Positions 53,501-61,253 of a stretch of DNA of 61,253 nt are shown here, one piece after another. Location: positions 1 through 61,253 of the forward strand of contig JACZSK010000007.1 in assembly GCA_022574255.1 (NCBI GenBank), written 5' to 3'. Source of the stretch: Pseudomonadota bacterium (GTDB lineage Bacteria > Pseudomonadota > Alphaproteobacteria > Sphingomonadales > SMXR01). The notes below the pieces were generated by a model. It did no database searches. It was not told where the DNA came from and saw only the letters and a program-made list of their open reading frames with translations. The translations under genes and the position numbers were made by a program. Every line of letters starts with the position of its first letter. Within the stretch, counting starts at the first letter, position 1.

Positions 53501-54404
53501 TCCGGGTGCATTCGACCATTATGTGGCTATCGACTGGTCGGGCGCAAAGCAGGCGCCGTTGCGCGGCCTGAGTGTCGCGCACTGCTCGCCCGGCGATGGC
53601 GCACCGGAACTGGTGCCGCCGCCCGGGGGAAAAGCCTGGACCCGCATGGGAATCGTCGGCTGGCTGGAGACCCTGGCGGAGGGCGCGCGCGTTCTGGTCG
53701 GCTTCGATTTTTCCTTCTCCGGCCCATACCTGGATCGCGGTGCCTATTTTCCCGGCAGTGGCATTGGTGGCGACAGCGTCCCGGCCCTGTGGAAAGCGGT
53801 CGAGAAATACTCCAATGCCCTCGGTGATTCCGGCGCCACGGACCTTTACGCGGGCGACTTTTGCCGCCAACCGTCGCTGGCGCATTTCTTTCTCCGCCCC
53901 CATGCACGCGGCGCCCTCTATGAGCCGCGCCTCAGGGTCACCGAACATCGCTGCCGCGACGCCGGGCTGGGCCGTGCGGAATCGATGTTTCATCTCATCG
54001 GCCCCAGCCAGGTGGGGCTCGGCTCGCTGGCCGGCATGCGGGCGCTGGCCCGGCTTTCCGCCTACAGCGTCTGGCCTTTTGATGCCCCCCCGGGCAATGC
54101 GATCACCGGCGAGCGCTCTGTCGCGGTTGAGCTGTACACGCGGTTGTTCTTGCAGATGGCCGGGGCGGGGCCGGCGAAAATACGCGACATTGAAACCCTG
54201 AACCGGGCACTGGCGGCGCTGGACAGCAAATCATTCAAAGCGGCCCGCGGGCTGAAAAACGGCCAGTTGGATGACCATGCCAGCGATGCCATCGTCGCGG
54301 CGGCGGGGCTGCGCCTCATCGCCGGCGAAAAGGAGTGGTGGAATCCACCGCTGCTGTCGGATAGTGTTCGCCGGACCGAAGGCTGGACATTTGGCGTGCC
54401 CTGA
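53490..54404 (+). CDS. Uncharacterised protein with RNase H-like start (DUF429-like)
   Basis: 304 residues from ATG 53490; ATG 53433, overlapping the degP stop in ATGA, would add 19 residues from the tandem repeats. The start FDHYVAIDWSGAK, later LVGFDFSFSGPYLDR and the C-terminal LDDHASDAIVAAAGLRLIAG resemble the three acidic blocks of RNase H-fold proteins such as DUF429 (D at VAIDW, D at VGFDF, D at HASDA). No catalytic role is proven. It probably is cotranscribed with degP and the AlaX gene 43 bp downstream. A ribosome binding site is weak at both starts. Confidence 0.6.
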   Translation: MTEFPGAFDHYVAIDWSGAKQAPLRGLSVAHCSPGDGAPELVPPPGGKAWTRMGIVGWLETLAEGARVLVGFDFSFSGPYLDRGAYFPGSGIGGDSVPALWKAVEKYSNALGDSGATDLYAGDFCRQPSLAHFFLRPHARGALYEPRLRVTEHRCRDAGLGRAESMFHLIGPSQVGLGSLAGMRALARLSAYSVWPFDAPPGNAITGERSVAVELYTRLFLQMAGAGPAKIRDIETLNRALAALDSKSFKAARGLKNGQLDDHASDAIVAAAGLRLIAGEKEWWNPPLLSDSVRRTEGWTFGVP

Positions 54405-54447
54405 AGCCGGGCAATGATTCCCTGGCCGGCACATCCGGGAAGCGTAA

Positions 54448-55164
54448 ATGGAACATCTCTACCGCGACGACGCCTATCTGAAATCCTGCGAGGCTGAAGT
54501 GGTCTCGGCGACCGCCGAAGGCATTCGTTTGACCCGCACGGTCTTTTACCCCACAGGTGGCGGCCAGCCCGGCGACCGTGGGCTGTTGCGGCTGGAAGAC
54601 GGCCGCGAGATCGCCATTATTGATACGCTGAAGGGCGCGGATTTGAACGATGTGCTGCATGTGCCTGCCGGGGACGCCGATCTGCCCGCGCCGGGCAGTG
54701 GCGTGACCGCCGAGCTGGACTGGGAGCGGCGCTACAGCCATATGCGCATGCATACGGCAATGCATATTGTCTGTTCGCTGATCGAGTATGACGTGACCGG
54801 CGGCCAGGTGGGCGCGGAAAAGAGCCGGCTGGATTTCAACATGCCCGAAAGCCCCGACAAGGCGGAGCTGACCGGGCGCCTGAACGCGGTGATCGCGGCC
54901 AACCATGCGGTCGGCACGCGCTGGATCACCGACGAGGAACTGGCCGCCCAGCCCGAGCTGGTGCGCACCATGTCGGTCAAGCCGCCGAGCGGTCATGGCA
55001 AGGTGCGGCTGCTGGAAATCGAGGGTGTGGACCTGCAGCCCTGCGGCGGCACCCATGTGGCATCGACCGGCGAGATCGGCGAAATGCTGGTTGCCAAGAT
55101 CGAGAACAAGGGGCGTCAGAACCGCCGCGTCAATATTCGCTTCGCCGAGGGGGGCGCCCCATGA
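54448..55164 (+). CDS. Alanyl-tRNA editing protein AlaX
   Basis: 238 residues. The motif YSHMRMHTAMHIVCSLIE (HxxxH) and the later QPCGGTHVASTGEIGEM (C-x3-H) make the zinc site of the AlaX/AlaRS editing domain. FYPTGGGQPGDRG precedes them. It hydrolyses Ser- or Gly-mischarged tRNA-Ala in trans. The C-terminal part is complete and overlaps the next gene (crcB) by 4 bp. Confidence 0.93.
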   Translation: MEHLYRDDAYLKSCEAEVVSATAEGIRLTRTVFYPTGGGQPGDRGLLRLEDGREIAIIDTLKGADLNDVLHVPAGDADLPAPGSGVTAELDWERRYSHMRMHTAMHIVCSLIEYDVTGGQVGAEKSRLDFNMPESPDKAELTGRLNAVIAANHAVGTRWITDEELAAQPELVRTMSVKPPSGHGKVRLLEIEGVDLQPCGGTHVASTGEIGEMLVAKIENKGRQNRRVNIRFAEGGAP

Positions 55165-55538
55165 AAATGGTGCTGGCCATAGGTTTGGGAGGCGCGATTG
55201 GCGCCATATCGCGCCATTTCATGGCCCACCGGGTGGCCATGGTCGCCGGCCATGCGTTTCCATGGGGAACGCTGTCGGTGAATATTCTCGGCTCCTTTTT
55301 GATGGGCCTGCTGGTCACCCTGCTGGCACTGCGCTACGCCCCAAGCCAGGAAATGCGTGGTTTCCTGGTGGTTGGCCTCTTGGGCGGTTTCACCACTTTT
55401 TCGGCCTTTTCCATGGAGACCGCACTGCTGATTGAGCGCAACACATGGGGCATGGCGGCGCTTTACATGGCGGCCTCGGTGCTGCTGGCGGTCAGCGGGC
55501 TGTTCGCCGGCATCTGGGCGGCCAGGGCTCTTGTATAA
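55161..55538 (+). CDS. crcB: Fluoride ion channel CrcB/Fluc
   Basis: 125 residues with four membrane helices. GGAIGAISRHFMAHR, NILGSFLMGLLVTLLAL and GGFTTFSAFSMETALLIE are the conserved Fluc blocks (Arg22-type, NxxGS, and TFSxF). The dimeric channel exports fluoride. No crcB riboswitch is evident because the gene is coupled to the upstream editing gene. Confidence 0.95.
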   Translation: MKMVLAIGLGGAIGAISRHFMAHRVAMVAGHAFPWGTLSVNILGSFLMGLLVTLLALRYAPSQEMRGFLVVGLLGGFTTFSAFSMETALLIERNTWGMAALYMAASVLLAVSGLFAGIWAARALV

Positions 55539-56522
55539 ATGACAGGCGTACGCACAGAAGAAGTCGCCGCCGCTGATGCCGGGGTCAGGCTGGACCGCTG
55601 GCTGAAGGCGCGCCTTCCCGGTGTCCCGCACGGGGCGCTGTTAAAACTGATCCGCACCGGCCAGGTGCGCATCAATGGTGGCCGCGCCAAACATAACCAG
55701 CGGCTGGAGACCGGCCAGGCGGTGCGTATTCCGCCGGTATCCCCGAGGCCGGACCGGAAACCGGGTGCCAGGCCAAAAGCCAAGGTCAGTAAAGAAGACG
55801 AGGAGTTGCTGCGATCGATAACTCTCTACCAGGACGACGACATCATTGTCCTGAACAAACCGCCGGGCCTGCCGGTGCAGGGTGGCACGGGCACCGACCG
55901 GCATCTGGATGGCATGCTGGACGCGCTGGCGATGGACGGAGAGCGTCCCCGGCTGGTGCACCGGCTGGACAAGGATACCTCAGGGGTGCTGGTGCTGGCG
56001 CGGAATGCCCCCGCCGCGCGCGCGCTGACCGGCTCGTTCCGGGGCCGCGAGACCGAGAAGCTCTATTGGGGGCTGGTTAAGGGTCTTCCCGAGCGCTACG
56101 AGGGAACCATCGATCTGGCCATTGAAAAGCTGCCCGGCAAGAGCGGCGAGAAAATGGTGGCCTCGAAGGGCGGCAAGCGTGCCATCACCCATTACAAGCT
56201 GGTCGAGAAGGCCGGGCTCGAGGCGGCCTGGCTGGCGATGATGCCCATCACCGGGCGCACCCACCAGTTGCGCGTTCATATGGCGGCCATCGGCACGCCC
56301 ATTGTCGGCGACGGCAAATATGGCGGCAGGGAAGCCTTCCTGACCGGTTCAATATCGAGAAATTTGCATCTTCACGCTCGATCCATCACCTTTCCGCATC
56401 CCGGGAAATCCGGCAAAGTAACGGTCACCGCGCCTTTGCCCCGGCATATGGCGGCCACCTGGAAATGGCTGGATTTCGATGAGAGCGCCGGCGATATCCC
56501 GGCCAGCGAATTCGCACCCTGA
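55539..56522 (+). CDS. rluC: RluC/RluD-family pseudouridine synthase
   Basis: 327 residues. The N-terminal S4 RNA-binding domain (GVRLDRWLKARLPGVPHGAL; IRTGQVRINGGRAK) precedes the catalytic domain with Asp144 in HRLDKDTSGVLVLARN. ITGRTHQLRVHMAAIGTPIV and GDGKYGG follow. It isomerises uridines in 23S rRNA; positions 955, 2504 and 2580 for RluC are assumed by family. It starts right at the end of crcB. Confidence 0.92.
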   Translation: MTGVRTEEVAAADAGVRLDRWLKARLPGVPHGALLKLIRTGQVRINGGRAKHNQRLETGQAVRIPPVSPRPDRKPGARPKAKVSKEDEELLRSITLYQDDDIIVLNKPPGLPVQGGTGTDRHLDGMLDALAMDGERPRLVHRLDKDTSGVLVLARNAPAARALTGSFRGRETEKLYWGLVKGLPERYEGTIDLAIEKLPGKSGEKMVASKGGKRAITHYKLVEKAGLEAAWLAMMPITGRTHQLRVHMAAIGTPIVGDGKYGGREAFLTGSISRNLHLHARSITFPHPGKSGKVTVTAPLPRHMAATWKWLDFDESAGDIPASEFAP

Positions 56523-56531
56523 TTATCGACC

Positions 56532-57224
56532 CTAGAAATCGTCGGTGGATGCCAGGTCGCCCAGGCCGTTGGCTTTCACGTACAGAGTCGCCCCGGTTTT
56601 GGTGACCAGGCCGTGGCTTGAACCGGGCGGCAGGCGCACCCATGACCCCTTTTTATAGCGGCCGAATTCGTCCTCGGCCTCGCCCTCAAGAAAGAAGGCC
56701 TCGCGGCCGGTGGGATGTTCGTGATGTGGCACCACGGTGTCGGGATCAAGGCGCGTGATATAAATATGCTCGGGATAGTCAGCCTGGTTATACAACTCCT
56801 TCATCGACACACCGGGTGTCGGCCCCGCGGCCCAGTCCATGTTCTGGGTCGGAATATTCACATGCCGCCGGTTGTTGCCGGCGAACTGGCGAAGCTTGAC
56901 GAAAAGTACGCAGCCTTCGCGCGAGAAGGGCGCATGGCGAAAGCCCTCCGGGTTGAGCATAAAAGTGCCTTTGGGATAATCGCCGTGCTCGTCGGAAAAT
57001 ATGCCGTCGAGGACCAGTATTTCCTCGCCCCCCGGATGGTCATGGATTGGAAAGCTGGCGCCGGGGTCATAGCGGACCACCGAAGTCACGCGACCGGTTT
57101 CCGCCCCGCCCACCAGTTCCAGTCGCTTGCGCCAAACACCGCTGCTGGGGCTGAGCACCCACTCCATGTCTTCGGTGTGGGCGGAGGCGGGCATGGAAAA
57201 GTCGCTGTTCAGATCCGCGCTCAT
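56532..57224 (-). CDS. Two-domain cupin protein (ChrR-type)
   Basis: 230 residues from ATG 57224 (57233 also possible). Two cupin barrels: the first with ASFPIHDHPGGEEILVLDGI (HxH and E metal ligands) and a later HAP, the second with TVVPHHEHPTGREAFFLEGE and SSHGL. ChrR-type cupins act as zinc-dependent anti-sigma domains or as small-molecule dioxygenases; no sigma factor is adjacent, so the function is open. It is convergent with rluC, separated by 9 bp. Confidence 0.82.
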   Translation of the reverse strand: MSADLNSDFSMPASAHTEDMEWVLSPSSGVWRKRLELVGGAETGRVTSVVRYDPGASFPIHDHPGGEEILVLDGIFSDEHGDYPKGTFMLNPEGFRHAPFSREGCVLFVKLRQFAGNNRRHVNIPTQNMDWAAGPTPGVSMKELYNQADYPEHIYITRLDPDTVVPHHEHPTGREAFFLEGEAEDEFGRYKKGSWVRLPPGSSHGLVTKTGATLYVKANGLGDLASTDDF

Positions 57225-57321
57225 GGGCAACAATATAGTCGGAATGTCGGCGTTATCAAGGGGCCCAGGGCCCGCTTACGCACTTGTGAACGGTGGCGGG
57301 CTGTTGTAAAGCTGCGGCCCG

Positions 57322-58059
57322 ATGTTGAAAAGTTCCAATCATAAGCGCGGCCTCGTCGTTTTCGACTGCGATGGCACGCTGGTCGATTCCCAGCATATGA
57401 TCTTGCGGGCGATGGAAGTGGCCTTCGCCGCCCATGACCTGACGCCGCCACCTCTGGAAGCCGTGCGCCGCGTGGTCGGCCTGTCTCTGGACCAGGCGGT
57501 GGCCAGACTGGCTGGCGAGAACGAGGTCGAGCCGGCGCTGGTGGCGCGTCTGGTGGAGGATTACAAGGGCGCTTTTCATGACCTGCGCGCAGATGGCGGG
57601 CACGCGCAGGAGCCGCTGTACCCCGGCATCCGGGAGGCGCTCGAAGCCCTCTCCGAGGCCGGATATGACCTCGGGGTCGCCACCGGAAAATCCTCGCGCG
57701 GTCTGGGTAAGGTGCTGGAGTTACATGATATTTCACGTTTTTTCGTGACGGTGCAGACGGCGGACAATCACCCGTCGAAGCCCCACCCCGCCATGCTGGA
57801 AGCGGCCATTGCCGAGGCCGGGGCGACGGCGCGGGGCACCGTTCTGATTGGCGATACCAGTTATGATATACTGATGGCTCAAGCAGCGGGCACCGGGGCG
57901 CTGGGCGTAGCCTGGGGCTACCATCCGCCCGGGGAACTGACGGTGGCCGGGGCCAGCCATATTGCCCAGGCGGCGGGCGACATACCGGCGCTGGTCGAGG
58001 AAATACTGGCGCCCGTACCAGCAGAGGGGCGGGCCGAAGAGCGGGTTGAAGGAGGATGA
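57322..58059 (+). CDS. HAD-superfamily phosphatase (phosphoglycolate phosphatase-like)
   Basis: 245 residues. Motif I VVFDCDGTLVDS, motif II Thr/Ser in GVATGKSS, motif III Lys in HPSKPHPAML, and motif IV LIGDTSYDILMA. The helical cap contains VVGLSLDQAVARLAGE. HAD-IA phosphatases of this type act on phosphoglycolate or sugar phosphates; the exact substrate is unknown. It begins an operon with a membrane protein (4-bp overlap) and ATP12 gene. Confidence 0.9.
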   Translation: MLKSSNHKRGLVVFDCDGTLVDSQHMILRAMEVAFAAHDLTPPPLEAVRRVVGLSLDQAVARLAGENEVEPALVARLVEDYKGAFHDLRADGGHAQEPLYPGIREALEALSEAGYDLGVATGKSSRGLGKVLELHDISRFFVTVQTADNHPSKPHPAMLEAAIAEAGATARGTVLIGDTSYDILMAQAAGTGALGVAWGYHPPGELTVAGASHIAQAAGDIPALVEEILAPVPAEGRAEERVEGG

Positions 58060-58469
58060 CAGAAGATCAGGGCAAGACTCCGCTGGAGAAACCAAAGATA
58101 TTTCTCTACCTGGCGGCGCTGATGATTTTACTGGCGGTGGTTGCCTATGCGATGCAGGGCTCCATTCTCGGCCGGGCCGGAAGCTGGACGACATTTCTCT
58201 TCGCGCTGGTGTTGCCGGTTCTGATGGCGCTGTATTTTCTCTATTGCTATCGCGTGCCCCGCTACGGGCTGAAACTGCTGGGCCGCGGCATTGAACTGGG
58301 CGACCCCGGTGAAAAGCCGCAGGGGCTCAGCTATAATGTCTTCAAAAGTGAAAGCGCGGGCGACGAAAAATTGGCCCAGACCCGGCGCAAGTCGGCCCGG
58401 CATCTGCGCAAGAGGCTCGCCCGGGCTACCCCCCGACCGGGGGAAAACAAAGATGATCCGACACCGTGA
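58056..58469 (+). CDS. Small two-helix membrane protein
   Basis: 137 residues. Two helices (FLYLAALMILLAVVAYAMQG and TFLFALVLPVLMALYFLYCY) are followed by a positively charged cytoplasmic tail (RRKSARHLRKRLARATPRPG). It overlaps both neighbours by 4 bp. It is a typical alphaproteobacterial hypothetical protein between a HAD phosphatase and an ATP12 chaperone; no function can be assigned. Confidence 0.72.
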   Translation: MTEDQGKTPLEKPKIFLYLAALMILLAVVAYAMQGSILGRAGSWTTFLFALVLPVLMALYFLYCYRVPRYGLKLLGRGIELGDPGEKPQGLSYNVFKSESAGDEKLAQTRRKSARHLRKRLARATPRPGENKDDPTP

Positions 58470-59167
58470 AGCGCTTCTACGGGGAAGTTCTGGTTACCAG
58501 CAGTAACGGCGGCTTTGCCGTGGCGCTGGACGGCAAGCCGGTGCGCACGCCGGCCAAGGCGGCTCTGAACCTGCCCAATGTTGCGCTGGCCGAAGCCGTG
58601 GCCGATGAGTGGCGGGCGCAGGAACAGGATATCTCGCCCGAGGACATGCCGCTGACCCGGCTGGCGAATTCGGCCATCGACCGGGTGGCCCCGGCGCGTG
58701 ACCTGGTGATCGACGGCACCACCGCTTACGGCGTCAGCGATCTGCTCTATTATCGGGCGGAAGAGCCGGCTGAACTGGCCGCCGCGCAGGCCGCCGGGTG
58801 GGACCCCTACCTGGATTGGCTGAAGACCGCGCATGGGCTGGAGCCCGCCGTGACCAGGGGAATCCTGCCCGTGGAGCAATCCGATGCGCTGAAAGCGGCG
58901 CTCAGGCAAGCCGTCGCCGCATATGACGATTTCGCGCTGGCCGGGTTGAATGTTACGACCGCGCTGTCGGGCTCGCTGATTGTTGCGCTGGCCGTGGCGG
59001 AAGGCTTTGCCGGGGCCGAAGACGCCTGGGAGGCATCGCAGGTGGACGAATCCTGGCAGGCCACCCACTGGGGCATCGACGACGAGGCGCGGGAGCGCAG
59101 CGCCGCCAACCGCGCGCAATTCCTGGACGCCGCGAAATTCGTCGCACTCGCCCGCGACCCGGCTTGA
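58466..59167 (+). CDS. ATP12-family F1-ATPase assembly chaperone
   Basis: 233 residues from GTG 58466, overlapping the previous stop. KRFYGEVLVTSSNGGFAVAL, GKPVRTPAKAALNLPN, LADEWRAQEQDISPEDMPLT-like block (VADEWRAQEQDISPEDMPLT) and LSGSLIVALAVAEG are conserved in ATP12. It aids assembly of the ATP synthase alpha subunit. ATP12 genes are widespread in alphaproteobacteria and mitochondria but rare in other bacteria, so this gene is a lineage clue. Confidence 0.93.
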   Translation: MKRFYGEVLVTSSNGGFAVALDGKPVRTPAKAALNLPNVALAEAVADEWRAQEQDISPEDMPLTRLANSAIDRVAPARDLVIDGTTAYGVSDLLYYRAEEPAELAAAQAAGWDPYLDWLKTAHGLEPAVTRGILPVEQSDALKAALRQAVAAYDDFALAGLNVTTALSGSLIVALAVAEGFAGAEDAWEASQVDESWQATHWGIDDEARERSAANRAQFLDAAKFVALARDPA

Positions 59168-59228
59168 CTGGCGGCGGCGCAAATTTCGCGCTATAGATTC
59201 CGCAGCTCTTTGTTGCTCGGGCGCTCTA

Positions 59229-59492
59229 GGGTCTGGACTCAATTACCGGTGAGGGCTGTGCCGCAGCCAAAATTGGCCGGAACGAGGAGAAAGCGGTGAA
59301 GAATAGCAATCTATCTGAGGCGCTTTTGACGCTGTTCCGGCCAATTTGGGCGCGGTCCAGGTGGATTGGCCCGAAAGACCCGGAGAACGCGTCGAAAATC
59401 CTCGCCGATATGCTACATCGCCTGCGGTGTTCTCCTTTTTTCCGGGCCTTTCGGAGCCAACACAGTTCCACCCGGTAATTGAGTCCGGACCC
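59229..59492. mobile_element. 264-bp MITE-like element with terminal inverted repeats and TA flanks
   Basis: GGGTCTGGACTCAATTACC at 59229 and its near complement GGTAATTGAGTCCGGACCC at 59474-59492 form inverted ends (one mismatch), each bordered by TA, which suggests a duplicated TA target. A second inner inverted repeat is CCAAAATTGGCCGGAAC (59267-59283) and GTTCCGGCCAATTTGGG (59334-59350). There is no transposase; short open frames inside look incidental. It lies between the ATP12 gene and the acyl-CoA carboxylase gene, ending 12 bp before its ATG. Confidence 0.8.
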
Positions 59493-59503
59493 TAGGGGGG
59501 TGC

Positions 59504-61036
<1,533 letters not shown>

Positions 61037-61046
61037 GGAGCATCCA

Positions 61047-61253
61047 GTGCCGGACTGGCCAATCAAATTAAACCTGAAGGTTAAGGTATCCGAGGAGACT
61101 GCGGACAAAATAGCTTGCGCCTTGCTCGATCTTGTGAGTCCGGTGACTAAGCCCGCAGGACTTTTGGGGGATTACATCGCACATCGACGCAAGGTGTTGT
61201 CTGTAATATTGGAGAGGGGTTTGGAGCAAGCGCGCAATTCGGGCAAACCAATC
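61047..61253 (+). CDS. 5' part of an unidentified protein, possibly Abi-alpha (DUF4393)-like
   Basis: 69 codons from GTG 61047, with GAGGAG 6 nt before it and only 10 bp after the pccB stop; it runs off the window. The visible part reads MPDWPIKLNLKVKVSEETAD, then LLDLVSPVTKPAGLLGDYIA and LSVILERGLEQARNSGKPI. The AGLLGDYIAHRRK part resembles the start of Abi-alpha/DUF4393 proteins (L-G-x-L-L-G-D). It is more AT-rich than its neighbours, consistent with a transferred gene. The call is tentative because only the first part is seen. Confidence 0.4.
   Translation, partial: MPDWPIKLNLKVKVSEETADKIACALLDLVSPVTKPAGLLGDYIAHRRKVLSVILERGLEQARNSGKPI

Noticed and set aside
55130-55175. crcB fluoride riboswitch
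   Set aside because: The crcB start overlaps the end of the AlaX gene, leaving no room for an aptamer.
59296-59478. 60-codon frame inside the MITE-like element
   Set aside because: It matches no transposase motif and lies within the inverted-repeat structure, so it is probably incidental.

Overview
The window is 61 kb of GC-rich bacterial chromosome, most likely from an alphaproteobacterium of uncertain order. The clues are an ATP12-type F1-ATPase assembly chaperone, HspQ, a zinc-lid adenylate kinase of the Paracoccus type, an S10-spc-alpha ribosomal operon with its usual gene order, and dispersed REP-like palindromes of the kind common in alphaproteobacteria. No phage, integron, CRISPR array or intact insertion sequence is visible.

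Layout. Positions 1-12.6 kb are a patchwork: the end of a DUF559 nuclease, a GIY-YIG remnant, a DJ-1/PfpI protein, YaaA, a Kelch lipoprotein, a tandem universal stress protein, a PepSY/response-regulator/histidine-kinase operon, small secreted proteins, and an operon with a subtilisin-like lipoprotein that has a barrel-like C-terminal half. Almost all dispersed palindromic repeats lie here or around 30 and 34.6 kb. Positions 12.7-21.2 kb hold what I regard as the most interesting locus: myo-inositol-1-phosphate synthase, a cytidylyltransferase-like NTP transferase, two CDP-alcohol phosphotransferases (one with a degenerate nucleotidyltransferase domain at its N-terminus), a large RND/MMPL exporter overlapping one of them, and a MOP-family flippase. 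Together they look like a pathway that makes CDP-inositol, transfers phospho-inositol to an acceptor and moves the product across the membrane.

Positions 21.3-30.1 kb carry gamma-glutamyltransferase with an unknown protein and a nitrilase-family amidohydrolase, HspQ, a fused enoyl-CoA hydratase/3-hydroxyacyl-CoA dehydrogenase and protein-L-isoaspartate methyltransferase. Positions 30.2-34.6 kb contain tRNA-Thr, a YtrA-type GntR/ABC transporter cassette with its own palindromic operator and terminator, a secreted protein with a possible copper histidine brace, and an ArsR-type regulator.

Positions 35.5-51.8 kb form the translation core: a promoter, tRNA-Tyr, tRNA-Gly, tuf, then rpsJ through secY-adk, a strong sigma70-like promoter, rpsM-rpsK-rpoA-rplQ and an intrinsic terminator. 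L3, L15 and S5 carry unusually long charged low-complexity tails. Positions 51.9-59.2 kb hold a DegP-like protease and a tight run of housekeeping genes (AlaX editing protein, CrcB, RluC, HAD phosphatase, ATP12). A 264-bp MITE-like element with terminal inverted repeats sits directly before an acyl-CoA carboxylase beta subunit, and the window ends in the start of an unidentified, possibly Abi-alpha-like protein.

Family names come from motif recognition only; no database search was run.
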